Assembly (NCBI RefSeq): GCF_016125955.1 | Contig: NZ_JADEVE010000042.1 | Coordinates: forward strand, 1 to 64,000 | Direction of reading: 5' to 3' | Length of the DNA stretch: 64,000 bases | Source: Acetomicrobium sp. S15 = DSM 107314 | Lineage (GTDB): Bacteria > Synergistota > Synergistia > Synergistales > Thermosynergistaceae | Shown: in pieces, positions 17,459 to 26,820 of the stretch | How the letters are laid out: every line of letters starts with the position of its first letter | Numbering within the stretch: position 1 is the first letter of the stretch | Position numbers and translations under genes: made by a program | The notes under the pieces: generated by a model | Told to the model about the DNA's origin: nothing | Seen by the model: the letters and a program-made list of their open reading frames with translations, nothing else | The model's database searches: none

Positions 17459-18700
17459 GTGACAGGCGTATCTTTAAGCTTCGCTGTCTTCGCATTTATC
17501 GTCGGCTTCTTGCTGGGGTTGGTTATAGCCCTTCTTTTGAGCGCACTTCGAGCCAAGGCAAACCGAAAGATGGAAGAAGAGATGGAAGGACTGCTCGAAA
17601 ACGTAACAAAATCCCTCAAAGAGAGCTTCGGCAGCCTATCTATGGAGGCACTCTCACGCTCCTCCGAAGAATTTTTAAAGCTCGCTAAAGTCAAGTTAGA
17701 ATCGGAGAGGGAAGCCACGACGGGCGAACTGGAGAAGAAGAAAGAGCTCATCGACGAGCAGCTTCGGGCCATGTCTGCCAGGCTTGAGGCCGTATCCAAC
17801 ATGCTGCAAGAACTGGAGAAGGAGAGAGCATCCCAATTAGGAGAGCTGGCAAGTCAAATCAAAGGAGTGAGCGAACAAGCTGCCGCACTCGGCAAGGTCG
17901 CCGGCGCATTGAGGGAAGCGCTCGCAAGCGCCAAGACAAGAGGCCAGTGGGGCGAGCGCATGGCCGAAGACGTGCTCCGCCTCATCGGCTTTGTGGAAAA
18001 CGTAAACTACTACAAACAAAAGCCCATAGACGGCTCAGGCGCACGGCCCGATTTTACATTCCCCCTGCCAAAAGGAGCAATTCTGAATATGGACGTAAAG
18101 TTTCCCTTCGACAACTACCTGCGCTACTTGGAGGTTGAGGATGAATCACAAAAAGCGCAGTTCCGCACCGCCTTTTTGCGCGACGTAAGGAGCAAAGTTA
18201 AAGAAGTAGCGACCCGCGGATATATAAATCCGGAGCAAAATACCCTGGATTTTGCGCTCCTTTTCATCCCCAATGAGCAAATCTATTCCTTTATACAAGA
18301 GTGCGACGGCTCCATCCTCGACGAAGCCCTGCAAAGCAAGGTGATCTTTTGTTCCCCCACAACGCTATATGCAGTACTCTCCGTCATCCGAAAGGCTGCG
18401 GACGACTTCGCCTTAGAGCGCACTTCAGGGGAGATTCTAAAACTCCTCGGGACCTTTAGAATCCAATGGGAGAAGTTTTCGGACAAACTCAACCACTTAG
18501 GCAAACAAATAGAGGGAGCGTATAAGGATTATGAAGATTTGGCGACCACCAGGAAACGGCAGTTAGAAAAACCGCTGGATGCAATCGAGGCGCTGAAGCG
18601 CAAAAATCTTCACCCCGGGCAAGAAAGCGAAGAAGACATCGCCGAAGGGTTGGATGACCTTTCAAATGACGATAATATAAAAAAAGTGGAGGAAATGTGA
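17459..18700 (+). CDS. rmuC: RmuC-family DNA recombination protein
   Basis: 413 residues from GTG 17459 (GAGGGGGG upstream). An N-terminal membrane helix (VFAFIVGFLLGLVIALLL) is followed by a coiled coil (about 40-160) and the RmuC domain, with RGQWGERMAEDVLRLIGF and FPFDNYLRYLEVED, a PD-(D/E)XK nuclease-like fold. RmuC limits inversion at short inverted repeats and has been linked to anti-mobile-element functions. It lies between hydA and the nitroreductase, probably as read-through partners. Confidence 0.92.
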   Translation: MTGVSLSFAVFAFIVGFLLGLVIALLLSALRAKANRKMEEEMEGLLENVTKSLKESFGSLSMEALSRSSEEFLKLAKVKLESEREATTGELEKKKELIDEQLRAMSARLEAVSNMLQELEKERASQLGELASQIKGVSEQAAALGKVAGALREALASAKTRGQWGERMAEDVLRLIGFVENVNYYKQKPIDGSGARPDFTFPLPKGAILNMDVKFPFDNYLRYLEVEDESQKAQFRTAFLRDVRSKVKEVATRGYINPEQNTLDFALLFIPNEQIYSFIQECDGSILDEALQSKVIFCSPTTLYAVLSVIRKAADDFALERTSGEILKLLGTFRIQWEKFSDKLNHLGKQIEGAYKDYEDLATTRKRQLEKPLDAIEALKRKNLHPGQESEEDIAEGLDDLSNDDNIKKVEEM

Positions 18701-18730
18701 TGCGCCGAGAGATGCAAGGAGGTGAAAATC

Positions 18731-19402
18731 ATGCCGTTTTGGTTGATATTGCCCCTTTCTCTTGCGCTCATCCTGACGTCAGGGCAAAGTGCCACGGCGA
18801 CGCTTAAAGAGATATCACTGTTAGAACCGAGGCTCTCGGGACCGATGTCACTCGAGGAGGCCATGGCCATGAGGAGGTCGGTGCGATCCTTCAGAGAGGC
18901 CCCGCTCGAGCTCGCCGAGCTTTCTCAGCTCCTATGGGCAGCACAAGGTATAACGGAAGACCGCAGGGGCTTCAGGACAACCCCATCGGCTGGGGCCACA
19001 TACCCACTTGAGGTTTACATAGCAGCTGGATCGGTAAACGATCTACCTCCAGGGCTTTATAAATACGAAGCCCAAGAACACAAGCTTACAGAGTTGGCAA
19101 AGGGGGATCTCCGCGGTGCGCTTTATGACGCTGCGCTACGTCAGCGCTGTGTGAAAAATGCCCCCATTGTCATAATAATAGCCGCAGCATACGGAAGGAC
19201 CATGGCCAGATACGGAGAGCGTGGCATACGGTACGCTCACATGGAAGCAGGGCACAGCGCGCAAAACATATGCCTTCAGGCCATATCGTTAGGGCTCGGC
19301 TCGGTCGTAGTGGGCGCCTTCAACGATGAGTCGGTAAAAATGGTGTTATCTCTGCCTCAAAACGAAAGCCCTCTCTATCTCGTACCCATCGGCAGACCAT
19401 AA
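18731..19402 (+). CDS. Exported SagB/ThcOx-type nitroreductase-fold oxidoreductase
   Basis: About 223 residues from the ATG at 18731, chosen because AGGAGGTG fits its spacing; the frame also has a GTG at 18722. An N-terminal signal sequence (FWLILPLSLALILTSGQSATA) suggests export. The FMN domain has AMAMRRSVRSFREAPL, TTPSAGATYPLEVYI (the SagB-type P-S-A-G-A-x-Y-P motif) and GLGSVVVGAFND. SagB proteins oxidise azoline rings in peptide toxins, but most stand-alone members are of unknown use. No YcaO cyclase is near, so toxin maturation is not supported. It is 31 bp after rmuC. Confidence 0.85.
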   Translation: MPFWLILPLSLALILTSGQSATATLKEISLLEPRLSGPMSLEEAMAMRRSVRSFREAPLELAELSQLLWAAQGITEDRRGFRTTPSAGATYPLEVYIAAGSVNDLPPGLYKYEAQEHKLTELAKGDLRGALYDAALRQRCVKNAPIVIIIAAAYGRTMARYGERGIRYAHMEAGHSAQNICLQAISLGLGSVVVGAFNDESVKMVLSLPQNESPLYLVPIGRP

Positions 19403-19412
19403 AAGCACTTCG

Positions 19413-20195
19413 CTAACCCCCATGAGGTGTGTGAACGCTTCTGAAGTGCTCGATGAGCTTGCGCGATATGCTCACCCCTTGGGGCAGGTCTGGCATTTCG
19501 TCCGGAGCAAACCATCCTGCATCTTCTATTTCCTTGCCGTCAACTCGAATCTCACCAGAAGCCCAATGGGCCGTAAAGCCCACCATGAGCGAGTGAGGGA
19601 AGGGCCACGATTGACTTCCGAAATATTGCAGATCCCTTATTTCTAAGGAAACCTCTTCCCTCACCTCACGCCGAACCGCCTCTTCCAGGCTCTCGCCCGG
19701 CTCTACGAAGCCAGCTATGACACTATATCGCCCTGGGGGGAAGCGGACATTCCTGGCGAGCAAGATCTTTCCATCCCTCTCAACAGCCACGATGACCGCC
19801 GGGGAGATGGGCGGATAGAAGATAGAACCGCAAGAAATGCACTCCCTCGCGTGGTCGTCGGACGAGTCGCGCAATGGGGCACCACAAGAGACGCAAAAGA
19901 AAGCGCGCCTGTACCAGTTCATTATCTGAAACGCCCTACCCGCTTCCGCAAAAACCTCTTCGCCCAAAAGCGCACCCACTTCGCGCAACCCCATAGGCAC
20001 CATTTTCGAGGGGATAAGAAGATCCGACGGCACCTCCGCCCAAAAGGCTTCACGATATCCCAAAGAAAGCTTTCCGCTTCGGACCGATGAAGAAACCAAC
20101 GGAGCTACCTCGCTCGAATGCGGCAATCTGGGTATTGAGGCGCTATATAAAAGCAATTCATCACCTTTGAATATATACCAAATATCCTCGTCCAT
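19413..20195 (-). CDS. nudC: NADH pyrophosphatase / deNADding Nudix hydrolase
   Basis: 260 residues. A zinc ribbon (C101, C104, C119, C122) precedes a Nudix box at 162-184 (GFVEPGESLEEAVRREVREE) and the NudC-specific SQSWPFPHS at 194-202. It cleaves NAD(H) to NMN(H) and AMP and removes NAD caps from RNA. Start ATG at 20195 follows GGGGGAAAGG. It converges with the nitroreductase gene (10-bp gap) and diverges from the tetR operon, whose promoter lies in the shared 142-bp interval. Confidence 0.93.
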   Translation of the reverse strand: MDEDIWYIFKGDELLLYSASIPRLPHSSEVAPLVSSSVRSGKLSLGYREAFWAEVPSDLLIPSKMVPMGLREVGALLGEEVFAEAGRAFQIMNWYRRAFFCVSCGAPLRDSSDDHARECISCGSIFYPPISPAVIVAVERDGKILLARNVRFPPGRYSVIAGFVEPGESLEEAVRREVREEVSLEIRDLQYFGSQSWPFPHSLMVGFTAHWASGEIRVDGKEIEDAGWFAPDEMPDLPQGVSISRKLIEHFRSVHTPHGG

Positions 20196-20270
20196 CGCCT
20201 TTCCCCCTTTTCATTGCGTCCGCAAAAGATTATAATCCCTTTTCGTGCCGGGGGTGGAGCCAAGGTGCCC

Positions 20271-20299
20271 TTGACTGACCAGTCGGTATGTGTTATATT
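20271..20299 (+). promoter_or_regulatory. Promoter of the tetR-efflux operon with embedded operator
   Basis: TTGACT (20271-20276) and TATATT (20294-20299) are 17 bp apart. The near-palindrome GACTGACCAGTC (20273-20284, 10 of 12 positions symmetric) overlaps the -35 box and spacer, where a TetR repressor would block polymerase. Autoregulation by the adjacent TetR is inferred. Confidence 0.75.
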
Positions 20300-20337
20300 T
20301 CCAACACAAAAGGACCGCGAGGGGAGAAATTCGATAA

Positions 20338-20946
20338 ATGGCATCAAATTTGAGTGGCACAAAGGAGCAGATAATGATAGTGGCCCGCCATTTTTTCGCC
20401 CGCTACGGATACCACGGCACGAGCGTAGATTCCATAGTGAAAGAAGCGAACTTGAGCAAGGGAGCACTTTACTGGCATTTTAAAACCAAGATGGATTTGT
20501 ACAGAGCAGTATTAGAGGCGGAGGTGGACAAGATCAAAGCCTTCTTCGCTCCTACAGAGGAAGACATGTGTTGCAAGCCAATTGACTATCTCATAGATAA
20601 AGGGGGAGACTTCTTCGGTTGCATAGCTATGGACGAAGAGGGAATTATGCTATGGATGAACCTGTGGATGGAAGCCAGAAGGGGGAACGAACAAATAAGT
20701 AAAATGGCCCAAGAACTCTCGGAATCGCTCATGCAAGATATGATAGACATGGTGAAGAGGGCCTTCCCGGCTATATCGTCCGGCACAGACAGGTTGTCTC
20801 CCAAAGAGCTCGCCCTAACTCTGAGTTCGTGTTTCGAGGGGATATCAAAGAACGTAGGGCTGAGGTGCGATGTCGATCAAGCTAAAAAATCTTGGCGATT
20901 CGTAGTGAAACGGTTAATCGAAGGGGGACGTAGTTATGCAGCGTAA
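20338..20946 (+). CDS. TetR/AcrR-family repressor of the efflux operon
   Basis: 202 residues. The N-terminal helix-turn-helix (about 22-60, HGTSVDSIVKEANLSKGALY, then WHFKTKMDLY) is the classic TetR DNA-binding domain. The C-terminal part would bind an inducer. It is the first gene of the operon and overlaps tolC by 11 bp. The operator-like palindrome in its promoter points to negative autoregulation, with derepression when a pump substrate binds. Confidence 0.9.
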   Translation: MASNLSGTKEQIMIVARHFFARYGYHGTSVDSIVKEANLSKGALYWHFKTKMDLYRAVLEAEVDKIKAFFAPTEEDMCCKPIDYLIDKGGDFFGCIAMDEEGIMLWMNLWMEARRGNEQISKMAQELSESLMQDMIDMVKRAFPAISSGTDRLSPKELALTLSSCFEGISKNVGLRCDVDQAKKSWRFVVKRLIEGGRSYAA

Positions 20947-22273
20947 GACATTTGCGCTCATATTTTTGATGCTATTTTGTTCACTCTTGGTTATAATGAT
21001 GGGTCATCGCGCATGGGCACAGGAGGAACAAAAAGCGCTGAATCTCGATGATCTTTTGAGCATTGCTATGGAGAAAAACCCGCAAATAATAGCGGCGAGA
21101 GAGAGGACAAATCAAGCAAGCGCGAGACTGGAGCAGGCAGCGGCTGGACTCGCGCCAAAGCTCGATTTGTCAGCGAATTACTCAAAGAGTGAAGGAGGGT
21201 TGACAAACAACCCCTTCGACGAGACATACGAAGTGGCCATAAACCTCACCCATCTCCTATACAGCGGGGGGAGCATGGAGGCTCGAGTCGAGTCGGCCAA
21301 GTTAGAACTTGAGGCTTCTAAGGCTGATGAGTTGCGGACCATACAGATGGTGGACAACGGCGTCCGCGTCTCATACTATAACCTCCAGAGGGCGCGCTCG
21401 CGCCTTAACGTAGCTCTTGAGGCCTTAGCCCTCGCCAAAGAACACCTAAACGAGGTGGAGGCCCTTCACAGGAACGGCGTCGTGGCTTTAAACGAGGTCT
21501 TGAGAGTGCGGGTAGACGTTTCCAGTGCCGAATTGGAGCGCATCAGTGCTGCCAATGCCGTGGACGTGGCCTTAGCGGCCCTGGAGAAAGCCATCGGCGT
21601 GTCTTTGCCGAAAGGCATTACGATGCCTCAACCAGAGGCCGAAGCGGAGGTGCCTCCGTTTCATCTGCCAGAGGACCCGCAAATGGAGGCGCTGAAACTG
21701 CGACCCGAACTGAAAAGCCTGGAGTCGTTGCGAATGTCAGCCCAAGCGCTCGCCAGATCCGCAGCGGGACAAGCCAGGCCACAGATTTATATTCAAGGAT
21801 CTGGCGGGATGATCGACACAAACCTTCTGCCCGAGGAGGACGAATGGAGGGTGGATCTGCTCTTCCAGTGGAGACTTTATGACAGACGCGAGATAGAATC
21901 GAGAGTTATGGAGGCAAAATCCATGGCACAGGAGCTCTTACACCGCATCAGCGACATGGAAAACCAGGTTAAGCTCGAGGTGTCTCAAGCCGGCCTGGAC
22001 CTCGCTTCAGCGTTACAAAGAGTCAACGTCTCCCAGGATCAGGTAAGGCTGGCTGAGGAGGATTATAGAATGGCGTTGAGACGATATCAGACCCAGGTGG
22101 GCACCAACATAGACGTCTTGGATGCGAGGGTCGCATACATTGACGCGAGCAACGCTTTGGTGAATTCCGTATATGATGCTTATACGGCTTACTCTAACCT
22201 GCTCTTCGCCATGGGAGCAACCGGAACTGAATTTGCATCTTTAAACAGCAGTAAGGGGGAAAAACCTCAATGA
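20936..22273 (+). CDS. tolC: TolC-family outer-membrane efflux protein
   Basis: 445 residues with a signal peptide ending at HRAWA-Q. Two repeats of long helices are visible (residues about 35-220 and 240-430), typical of the trimeric TolC channel-tunnel: LDDLLSIAMEKNPQIIAARE, and later ALRRYQTQVGTNIDVLDARV. It is the outer-membrane exit duct for the MFP-RND pump encoded next. It overlaps tetR by 11 bp and the MFP gene by four. Its presence is direct evidence for an outer membrane. Confidence 0.93.
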   Translation: MQRKTFALIFLMLFCSLLVIMMGHRAWAQEEQKALNLDDLLSIAMEKNPQIIAARERTNQASARLEQAAAGLAPKLDLSANYSKSEGGLTNNPFDETYEVAINLTHLLYSGGSMEARVESAKLELEASKADELRTIQMVDNGVRVSYYNLQRARSRLNVALEALALAKEHLNEVEALHRNGVVALNEVLRVRVDVSSAELERISAANAVDVALAALEKAIGVSLPKGITMPQPEAEAEVPPFHLPEDPQMEALKLRPELKSLESLRMSAQALARSAAGQARPQIYIQGSGGMIDTNLLPEEDEWRVDLLFQWRLYDRREIESRVMEAKSMAQELLHRISDMENQVKLEVSQAGLDLASALQRVNVSQDQVRLAEEDYRMALRRYQTQVGTNIDVLDARVAYIDASNALVNSVYDAYTAYSNLLFAMGATGTEFASLNSSKGEKPQ

Positions 22274-23418
22274 AGCGCAAGTATGGTGTTTTGATAGTAG
22301 TTATCGCTATAGCAGTTATCGTATTTCTACTTTGGAATGGAGGAAAATCTAACAGCGTAGACCATGCCACTCAACTTACCCCTTCTGTTCAGAAAATCAG
22401 AGTGGCCGCCACGAAGCCTACGCTCATGACGTTCGAAGACACGGTTACGTTCGTCGGAAATTTAGAGGCAGAAGAGAAGGCGAGTGTGGCCTCAAAAGTC
22501 GGCGATGTCACCATCTTAAGCGTCAACGTCGACGTGGGCGACGAAGTTAAAATGGGTGACATTTTAGTAGAAATGGATGACAGCCTCAATAGAAGACAGA
22601 TTGAGGAGGCGAGAGCCGCCGTGGCACGAGCGGAGGCCGCCATAGCGCAGGCCAGAAGCCGTCTTGCCACAGTTGAAAAGGATTACAAGCGATATAAACA
22701 ACTTTACGAGGAACAAGTCATAAGCCGTCAACAATTCGATCAGACCGAGGGACAGTATGAGGTAGAAAAAGCTGGTCTGGACCTCGCACAAAGAGAGTTG
22801 AAACAAGCCCAGGCCAGATTGGAACAGCTGTTGATCGTCAAGAATTACCATAAGGTCGCCGCCCCAGTAAGCGGCATAATAGCAGAAAGGCTCGTTGACC
22901 CTGGAGATACCGTAAAAAGCGGAGACGTGCTGTTGGTGATCTCGAGGCAGGATAACGTCAAGGTCAAAGGCACTATTACAGAAGCCAATTACCCTAAAGT
23001 TAAACTTGGTCAAAATGTTTATATTAAGGTAGACGCGTTTCCCGAACAAGATTTTACTGGCAAAGTAAATAGAATAAGCCCTACTTTGGACCCCATCACG
23101 CGGACCGGCGAAGTAGAGGTTAGAATTGCCTCTCAAGGGTTATTAAAGCCCGGGATGTTCGCACGTGTCGAGATAGTGGTCGGAAGCCACGAGGCTCTGG
23201 CCGTGCCAAGGGAGGCGGTTAGACAACTTGCAGGAACGGGAGAGTGGTACTGTTTCGTCGTGTCCGATAACGTAGCACAACAACGCCCCATAAAGCGCGG
23301 CGCTGAACAGGGCAATTGGATAGAGATAACCGAAGGGATCGGTGAATCTGATCTCGTGATAACGACCGTCGTGAGGCAGCTCTCCGACGGCGTGCCTGTG
23401 GAGGTGGCAACACAGTGA
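22270..23418 (+). CDS. RND efflux membrane-fusion (periplasmic adaptor) protein
   Basis: 382 residues. An N-terminal membrane anchor (VLIVVIAIAVIVFLLW) replaces a lipobox. Next come a lipoyl half (VGDVTILSVNVDVGDEVKMG), a coiled-coil hairpin (about 110-195), the second lipoyl half (VAAPVSGIIAERLVDPGDTV) and beta-barrel domains. It joins TolC to the RND pump. It overlaps both neighbours by four bases. Confidence 0.93.
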   Translation: MKRKYGVLIVVIAIAVIVFLLWNGGKSNSVDHATQLTPSVQKIRVAATKPTLMTFEDTVTFVGNLEAEEKASVASKVGDVTILSVNVDVGDEVKMGDILVEMDDSLNRRQIEEARAAVARAEAAIAQARSRLATVEKDYKRYKQLYEEQVISRQQFDQTEGQYEVEKAGLDLAQRELKQAQARLEQLLIVKNYHKVAAPVSGIIAERLVDPGDTVKSGDVLLVISRQDNVKVKGTITEANYPKVKLGQNVYIKVDAFPEQDFTGKVNRISPTLDPITRTGEVEVRIASQGLLKPGMFARVEIVVGSHEALAVPREAVRQLAGTGEWYCFVVSDNVAQQRPIKRGAEQGNWIEITEGIGESDLVITTVVRQLSDGVPVEVATQ

Positions 23419-26400
23419 ACCTGCCGGAACTTGGCGTCAAAAGACCCGTAGCAACGCTCATGGCCTTCATGGCCGTGCTTCTCCTTGGAGCGGTTTCTTT
23501 TATAGGGCTGAAAGTCGACTTACTCCCCGAGATTGAACCTCCTGTCATCATGGTGATAACTACGTGGAGTGGTGCTTCTGCCAGTGACATCGAGCAAGAG
23601 GTAACAGAAGAGGTAGAAGACCGCCTCGCTACCATTCAAGGCATAGACGAACTTACCTCTGTGTCAGCGGATGGAGCGTCTGTGGTTATTCTCCGTTTCA
23701 AGTGGGACGAAGATTTAGACGCCAGGATGGGAGATGTGCGCGATGAGGTAAACCTTATAAAGCGCAGGCTGCCCGATGACGCAGACGACCCGGTAATCAG
23801 GCGCATATCATCCAATGCCCTTCCTATCATGCTTATAGTATTCACTGCAGGCCCTACTTATCCCGGGCTGTATCACTTTGTGGATAACGACGTTAGCGAA
23901 GCAATACAGCGCATTTCAGGCGTGGGCGACATCTCGGTTTTTGGCGGCGAGCGCAGAGAGATAAAGATACTCTTTGACCTCGATAGGCTTAACGCTTACA
24001 ATCTCTCACCTCAGCAAGTAGCAGACACCCTTCAAAGGGAACATTTCAATCTTCCCGCCGGAACGTTTAAGGAGGGGCTCACCGAATACCAGATCCGAGT
24101 GCCCGGACGCTTTCAAACCCCCCAGGCCATGGGCAACGCTATTGTCGGTACGTACAAAGGTAAGCCCGTTTACTTAAAAGACGTGGCCACCGTGGAAGAC
24201 GGATACAGAGAGCGCCCTACCTTCGGTTGGGCGAACCAAAGACAATCTGTGGTTATGCAGGTAACAAAAAATACAGACGCTAACACGGTACAAGTGGCAG
24301 GTGATGTCCTAAAACGATTAGAAGAACTGAAAGCTACAATATTTCCTAACGATGTTGATTACCTTATAGGGTATAACCAGGCAGATTTCATAAAGCGCGC
24401 CGTATGGCAATTGGCAATCACCCTTTTCCAGGGCATGGCTCTCGTGGCTGCCGTGACATATATTTTCTTGAGAAGGATTCCAGCTTCCGTAGCTGTATGC
24501 GGAGCAATACCTTTCTCTCTGATCATAACCTTTATAGCCATGCGCCTCTTAGGTTACACGGTTAACCTGATGACGCTATCAGCTTTGACCGTGGCAAGCG
24601 GCATGGTTGTCGATAACGCCATAGTCACCACCGATCAGATCATTTTCCACATAGAAGAAGGAGAGCGACGAAAGACAGCCTCAATGCTAGGCGCAAGCGA
24701 GGTAGGAGGCGCTCTCACTGCTTCGACACTGACGACGCTTTCAGTGCTCTTGCCTCTTGTGTTTATTACTGGGCTGGTGGGAATTTTCTTCTCCTCACTA
24801 TCGGTGGTAATGGGCTTAGCCATAGCGGCATCCCTTGTAGTATCTTTGAGTTTTGTGCCGATGATAGGGGGACAATTTTTCCATCACCATGCGGATACGC
24901 GTCGCATTCACAAGTTTATAGAGCAATCCTTAGAGTGGCTTGAAGACCACTATCGAATGTTGCTTGGCGGCGCACTTGCCAACAAAGGTAAGGTAGTCGT
25001 GGCAGCAGCAGTTCTTCTAATCCTCACAGTGGTAGGTTTTACACGCGTTGGGACAGAACTCGTGCCCAGATCCGACTCGGGGTCTGTGCGCGCGAGCTTC
25101 CGCCTGCCGGAAGGAACCCGCATGGAAGAAACAGAACGGGTCGCCAAGGACATGATGACCTATGCCACAAAAAACGTTCCAGAGGCGGAAACGGTTTACA
25201 TATACGGCGGAAGCAGCGGCGGAGGCATGAGCGCAATAAGAGGTGAAGGTTCAAACACGGGTAGTGTAGGCGTTCAGCTCGTCCCCAAGGGAGAAAGAGA
25301 CCGTTCGGCCTTCGCCGTTGTGGCACAGTTGAGGCAGCAATTCAGTCAAATGCCCGGCTTTGAGGCCTTGAGTGTTAATGTAGCTTCGCCTATTATGATG
25401 GGTGGGAGCAGTAAGCCGATCGTCATAGAGCTTTACGGCGACAACATCACCGAATTGCTCTCCTACGCCGAACGCATCCAAGAAAGGGTGCAAAACATAC
25501 CCGGGGCCGTTGACGTGGAGATAGCGCAAAAGCCAAACCGACCTGAAATATGGGTAGAAGTTGATAGAGAAAGGGCAGCGCTCTTAGGGGTCACCACCAG
25601 CAATGTAGCTCAAGCATTGAGGGCATACTATTACGGCATAGAATTTGATGAGGATTATTGGGAGGGTGACGACAACTACGAGATATGGGCGCGTCTCGAC
25701 CCAACCCAACGTCACTCTTGGGATACGTTAGAAAAATTGCTCGTGCCCTCGGTTACAGGCGAAATGGTCCGCCTTGCGAATATAGCAAAACCTGCCGAGG
25801 CCTTTGGTCCTCCTGAAGTCAACAGGAAAAACCGCCAGCGCTACGTAACAATCGAACTCGACACAGAGGGTCGCTCCTTGGGAGAAGTAGCAGCAGACGT
25901 AGAGAAAGTCCTTTCGGAAGTAGAGTTAAAACCAGGCATGAGGACTGCCATATCTGGCGACGTAGAAGATCTCAGGGAAACGTTTATCCAAATGGCAGCT
26001 TTAATACTGTTAGGGATAATCCTCGTTTATATGGTCATGGCCGGACAGTATGAAGCCTTCTTAGACCCCTTCGTGATAATGTTTAGCATTCCTTTTGCAT
26101 TGACAGGTGTCGTCTTTGGGCTTTTAGTCACACGCGTTTACCTTTCGTTGCAGGCTCTTCTGGGGATAGTCATGCTGGTTGGAATTGTCGTAAACAATGC
26201 CATAGTACTGGTAGATTACATCAACCTTTTGAGGGCGCGAGGTTCACGCCTATACGATGCCCTGCTTGAAGGTGGCAAGCGGCGTTTACGTCCAATATTG
26301 ATGACTACGCTCACTACGATTTTTGGGATGCTGCCCATGGCTTTAAGTCGCGGTGAAGGTGCGGAGATATGGAGGCCGCTGGCAGTATCAGTTATAGGAG

Positions 26401-26519
26401 GATTATTGCTTTCTACACTGGTAACGCTTATCCTAGTGCCTGTAGTTTACAGTTTAGTGGAGGAAAAGGTCAGGAGAAAGAAGCGCTTCGTCGAAGCTAA
26501 GGAGGGAGCTCAGGCTTGA
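23415..26519 (+). CDS. RND-family multidrug efflux pump (AcrB/MexB-like)
   Basis: 1034 residues, normal for HAE-type RND pumps. It has 12 membrane segments and two large periplasmic loops. The start reads VKRPVATLMAFMAVLLLGAV. TVASGMVVDNAIVTTDQI in TM4 carries a single acidic residue of the proton relay, and the duplicated half shows LVGIVVNNAIVLVDYINLLR in TM10. It exports drugs or metabolites using proton or sodium gradient. The GTG start overlaps the MFP stop by four bases. Confidence 0.94.
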   Translation: MNLPELGVKRPVATLMAFMAVLLLGAVSFIGLKVDLLPEIEPPVIMVITTWSGASASDIEQEVTEEVEDRLATIQGIDELTSVSADGASVVILRFKWDEDLDARMGDVRDEVNLIKRRLPDDADDPVIRRISSNALPIMLIVFTAGPTYPGLYHFVDNDVSEAIQRISGVGDISVFGGERREIKILFDLDRLNAYNLSPQQVADTLQREHFNLPAGTFKEGLTEYQIRVPGRFQTPQAMGNAIVGTYKGKPVYLKDVATVEDGYRERPTFGWANQRQSVVMQVTKNTDANTVQVAGDVLKRLEELKATIFPNDVDYLIGYNQADFIKRAVWQLAITLFQGMALVAAVTYIFLRRIPASVAVCGAIPFSLIITFIAMRLLGYTVNLMTLSALTVASGMVVDNAIVTTDQIIFHIEEGERRKTASMLGASEVGGALTASTLTTLSVLLPLVFITGLVGIFFSSLSVVMGLAIAASLVVSLSFVPMIGGQFFHHHADTRRIHKFIEQSLEWLEDHYRMLLGGALANKGKVVVAAAVLLILTVVGFTRVGTELVPRSDSGSVRASFRLPEGTRMEETERVAKDMMTYATKNVPEAETVYIYGGSSGGGMSAIRGEGSNTGSVGVQLVPKGERDRSAFAVVAQLRQQFSQMPGFEALSVNVASPIMMGGSSKPIVIELYGDNITELLSYAERIQERVQNIPGAVDVEIAQKPNRPEIWVEVDRERAALLGVTTSNVAQALRAYYYGIEFDEDYWEGDDNYEIWARLDPTQRHSWDTLEKLLVPSVTGEMVRLANIAKPAEAFGPPEVNRKNRQRYVTIELDTEGRSLGEVAADVEKVLSEVELKPGMRTAISGDVEDLRETFIQMAALILLGIILVYMVMAGQYEAFLDPFVIMFSIPFALTGVVFGLLVTRVYLSLQALLGIVMLVGIVVNNAIVLVDYINLLRARGSRLYDALLEGGKRRLRPILMTTLTTIFGMLPMALSRGEGAEIWRPLAVSVIGGLLLSTLVTLILVPVVYSLVEEKVRRKKRFVEAKEGAQA

Positions 26520-26812
26520 AGATGCTCTGGGTCATCTGCAACGAAAGTATAGCCGAAGACGTAAGGGATGTCTTAGAGGGAAACGGCGTCTCAGGATACA
26601 CCATATGGAGAGAAGTGCTTGGAGCGCACATAGGTCATAAAACGCATTGGGGAGACGCGATATTTCCCGGCCACAATTGGACCTTCATGACAGTAGACGA
26701 GGAAGAACATATAAATGGCGTGATACAGCGCCTCAGGGAGATGAAAAGAGAAGACCGTTACCATAGAGCCGGCATAAAGGCTTATATACAGGATGCGGAT
26801 GCGGCCGTCTGA
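26516..26812 (+). CDS. PII-like small protein at the end of the RND operon
   Basis: 98 residues, TTG start overlapping the RND stop codon. Pattern and size fit the ferredoxin-like PII/GlnB fold: MLWVICNESIAEDVRDVLEG, then GYTIWREVLGAHIG as the T-loop region, and the C-terminal FMTVDEEEHINGVIQRLREM. From memory it is like the 'PG0541' transporter-associated family found beside RND pumps. The tight coupling suggests it senses a ligand and tunes the pump, which is inference. Confidence 0.7.
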   Translation: MKMLWVICNESIAEDVRDVLEGNGVSGYTIWREVLGAHIGHKTHWGDAIFPGHNWTFMTVDEEEHINGVIQRLREMKREDRYHRAGIKAYIQDADAAV

Positions 26813-26820
26813 GAGGGGTG

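Noticed and set aside
18731-19402. Thiazole/oxazole-modified peptide cluster
   Set aside because: SagB-like protein alone, with no YcaO cyclase, precursor peptide or E1-like gene around it.
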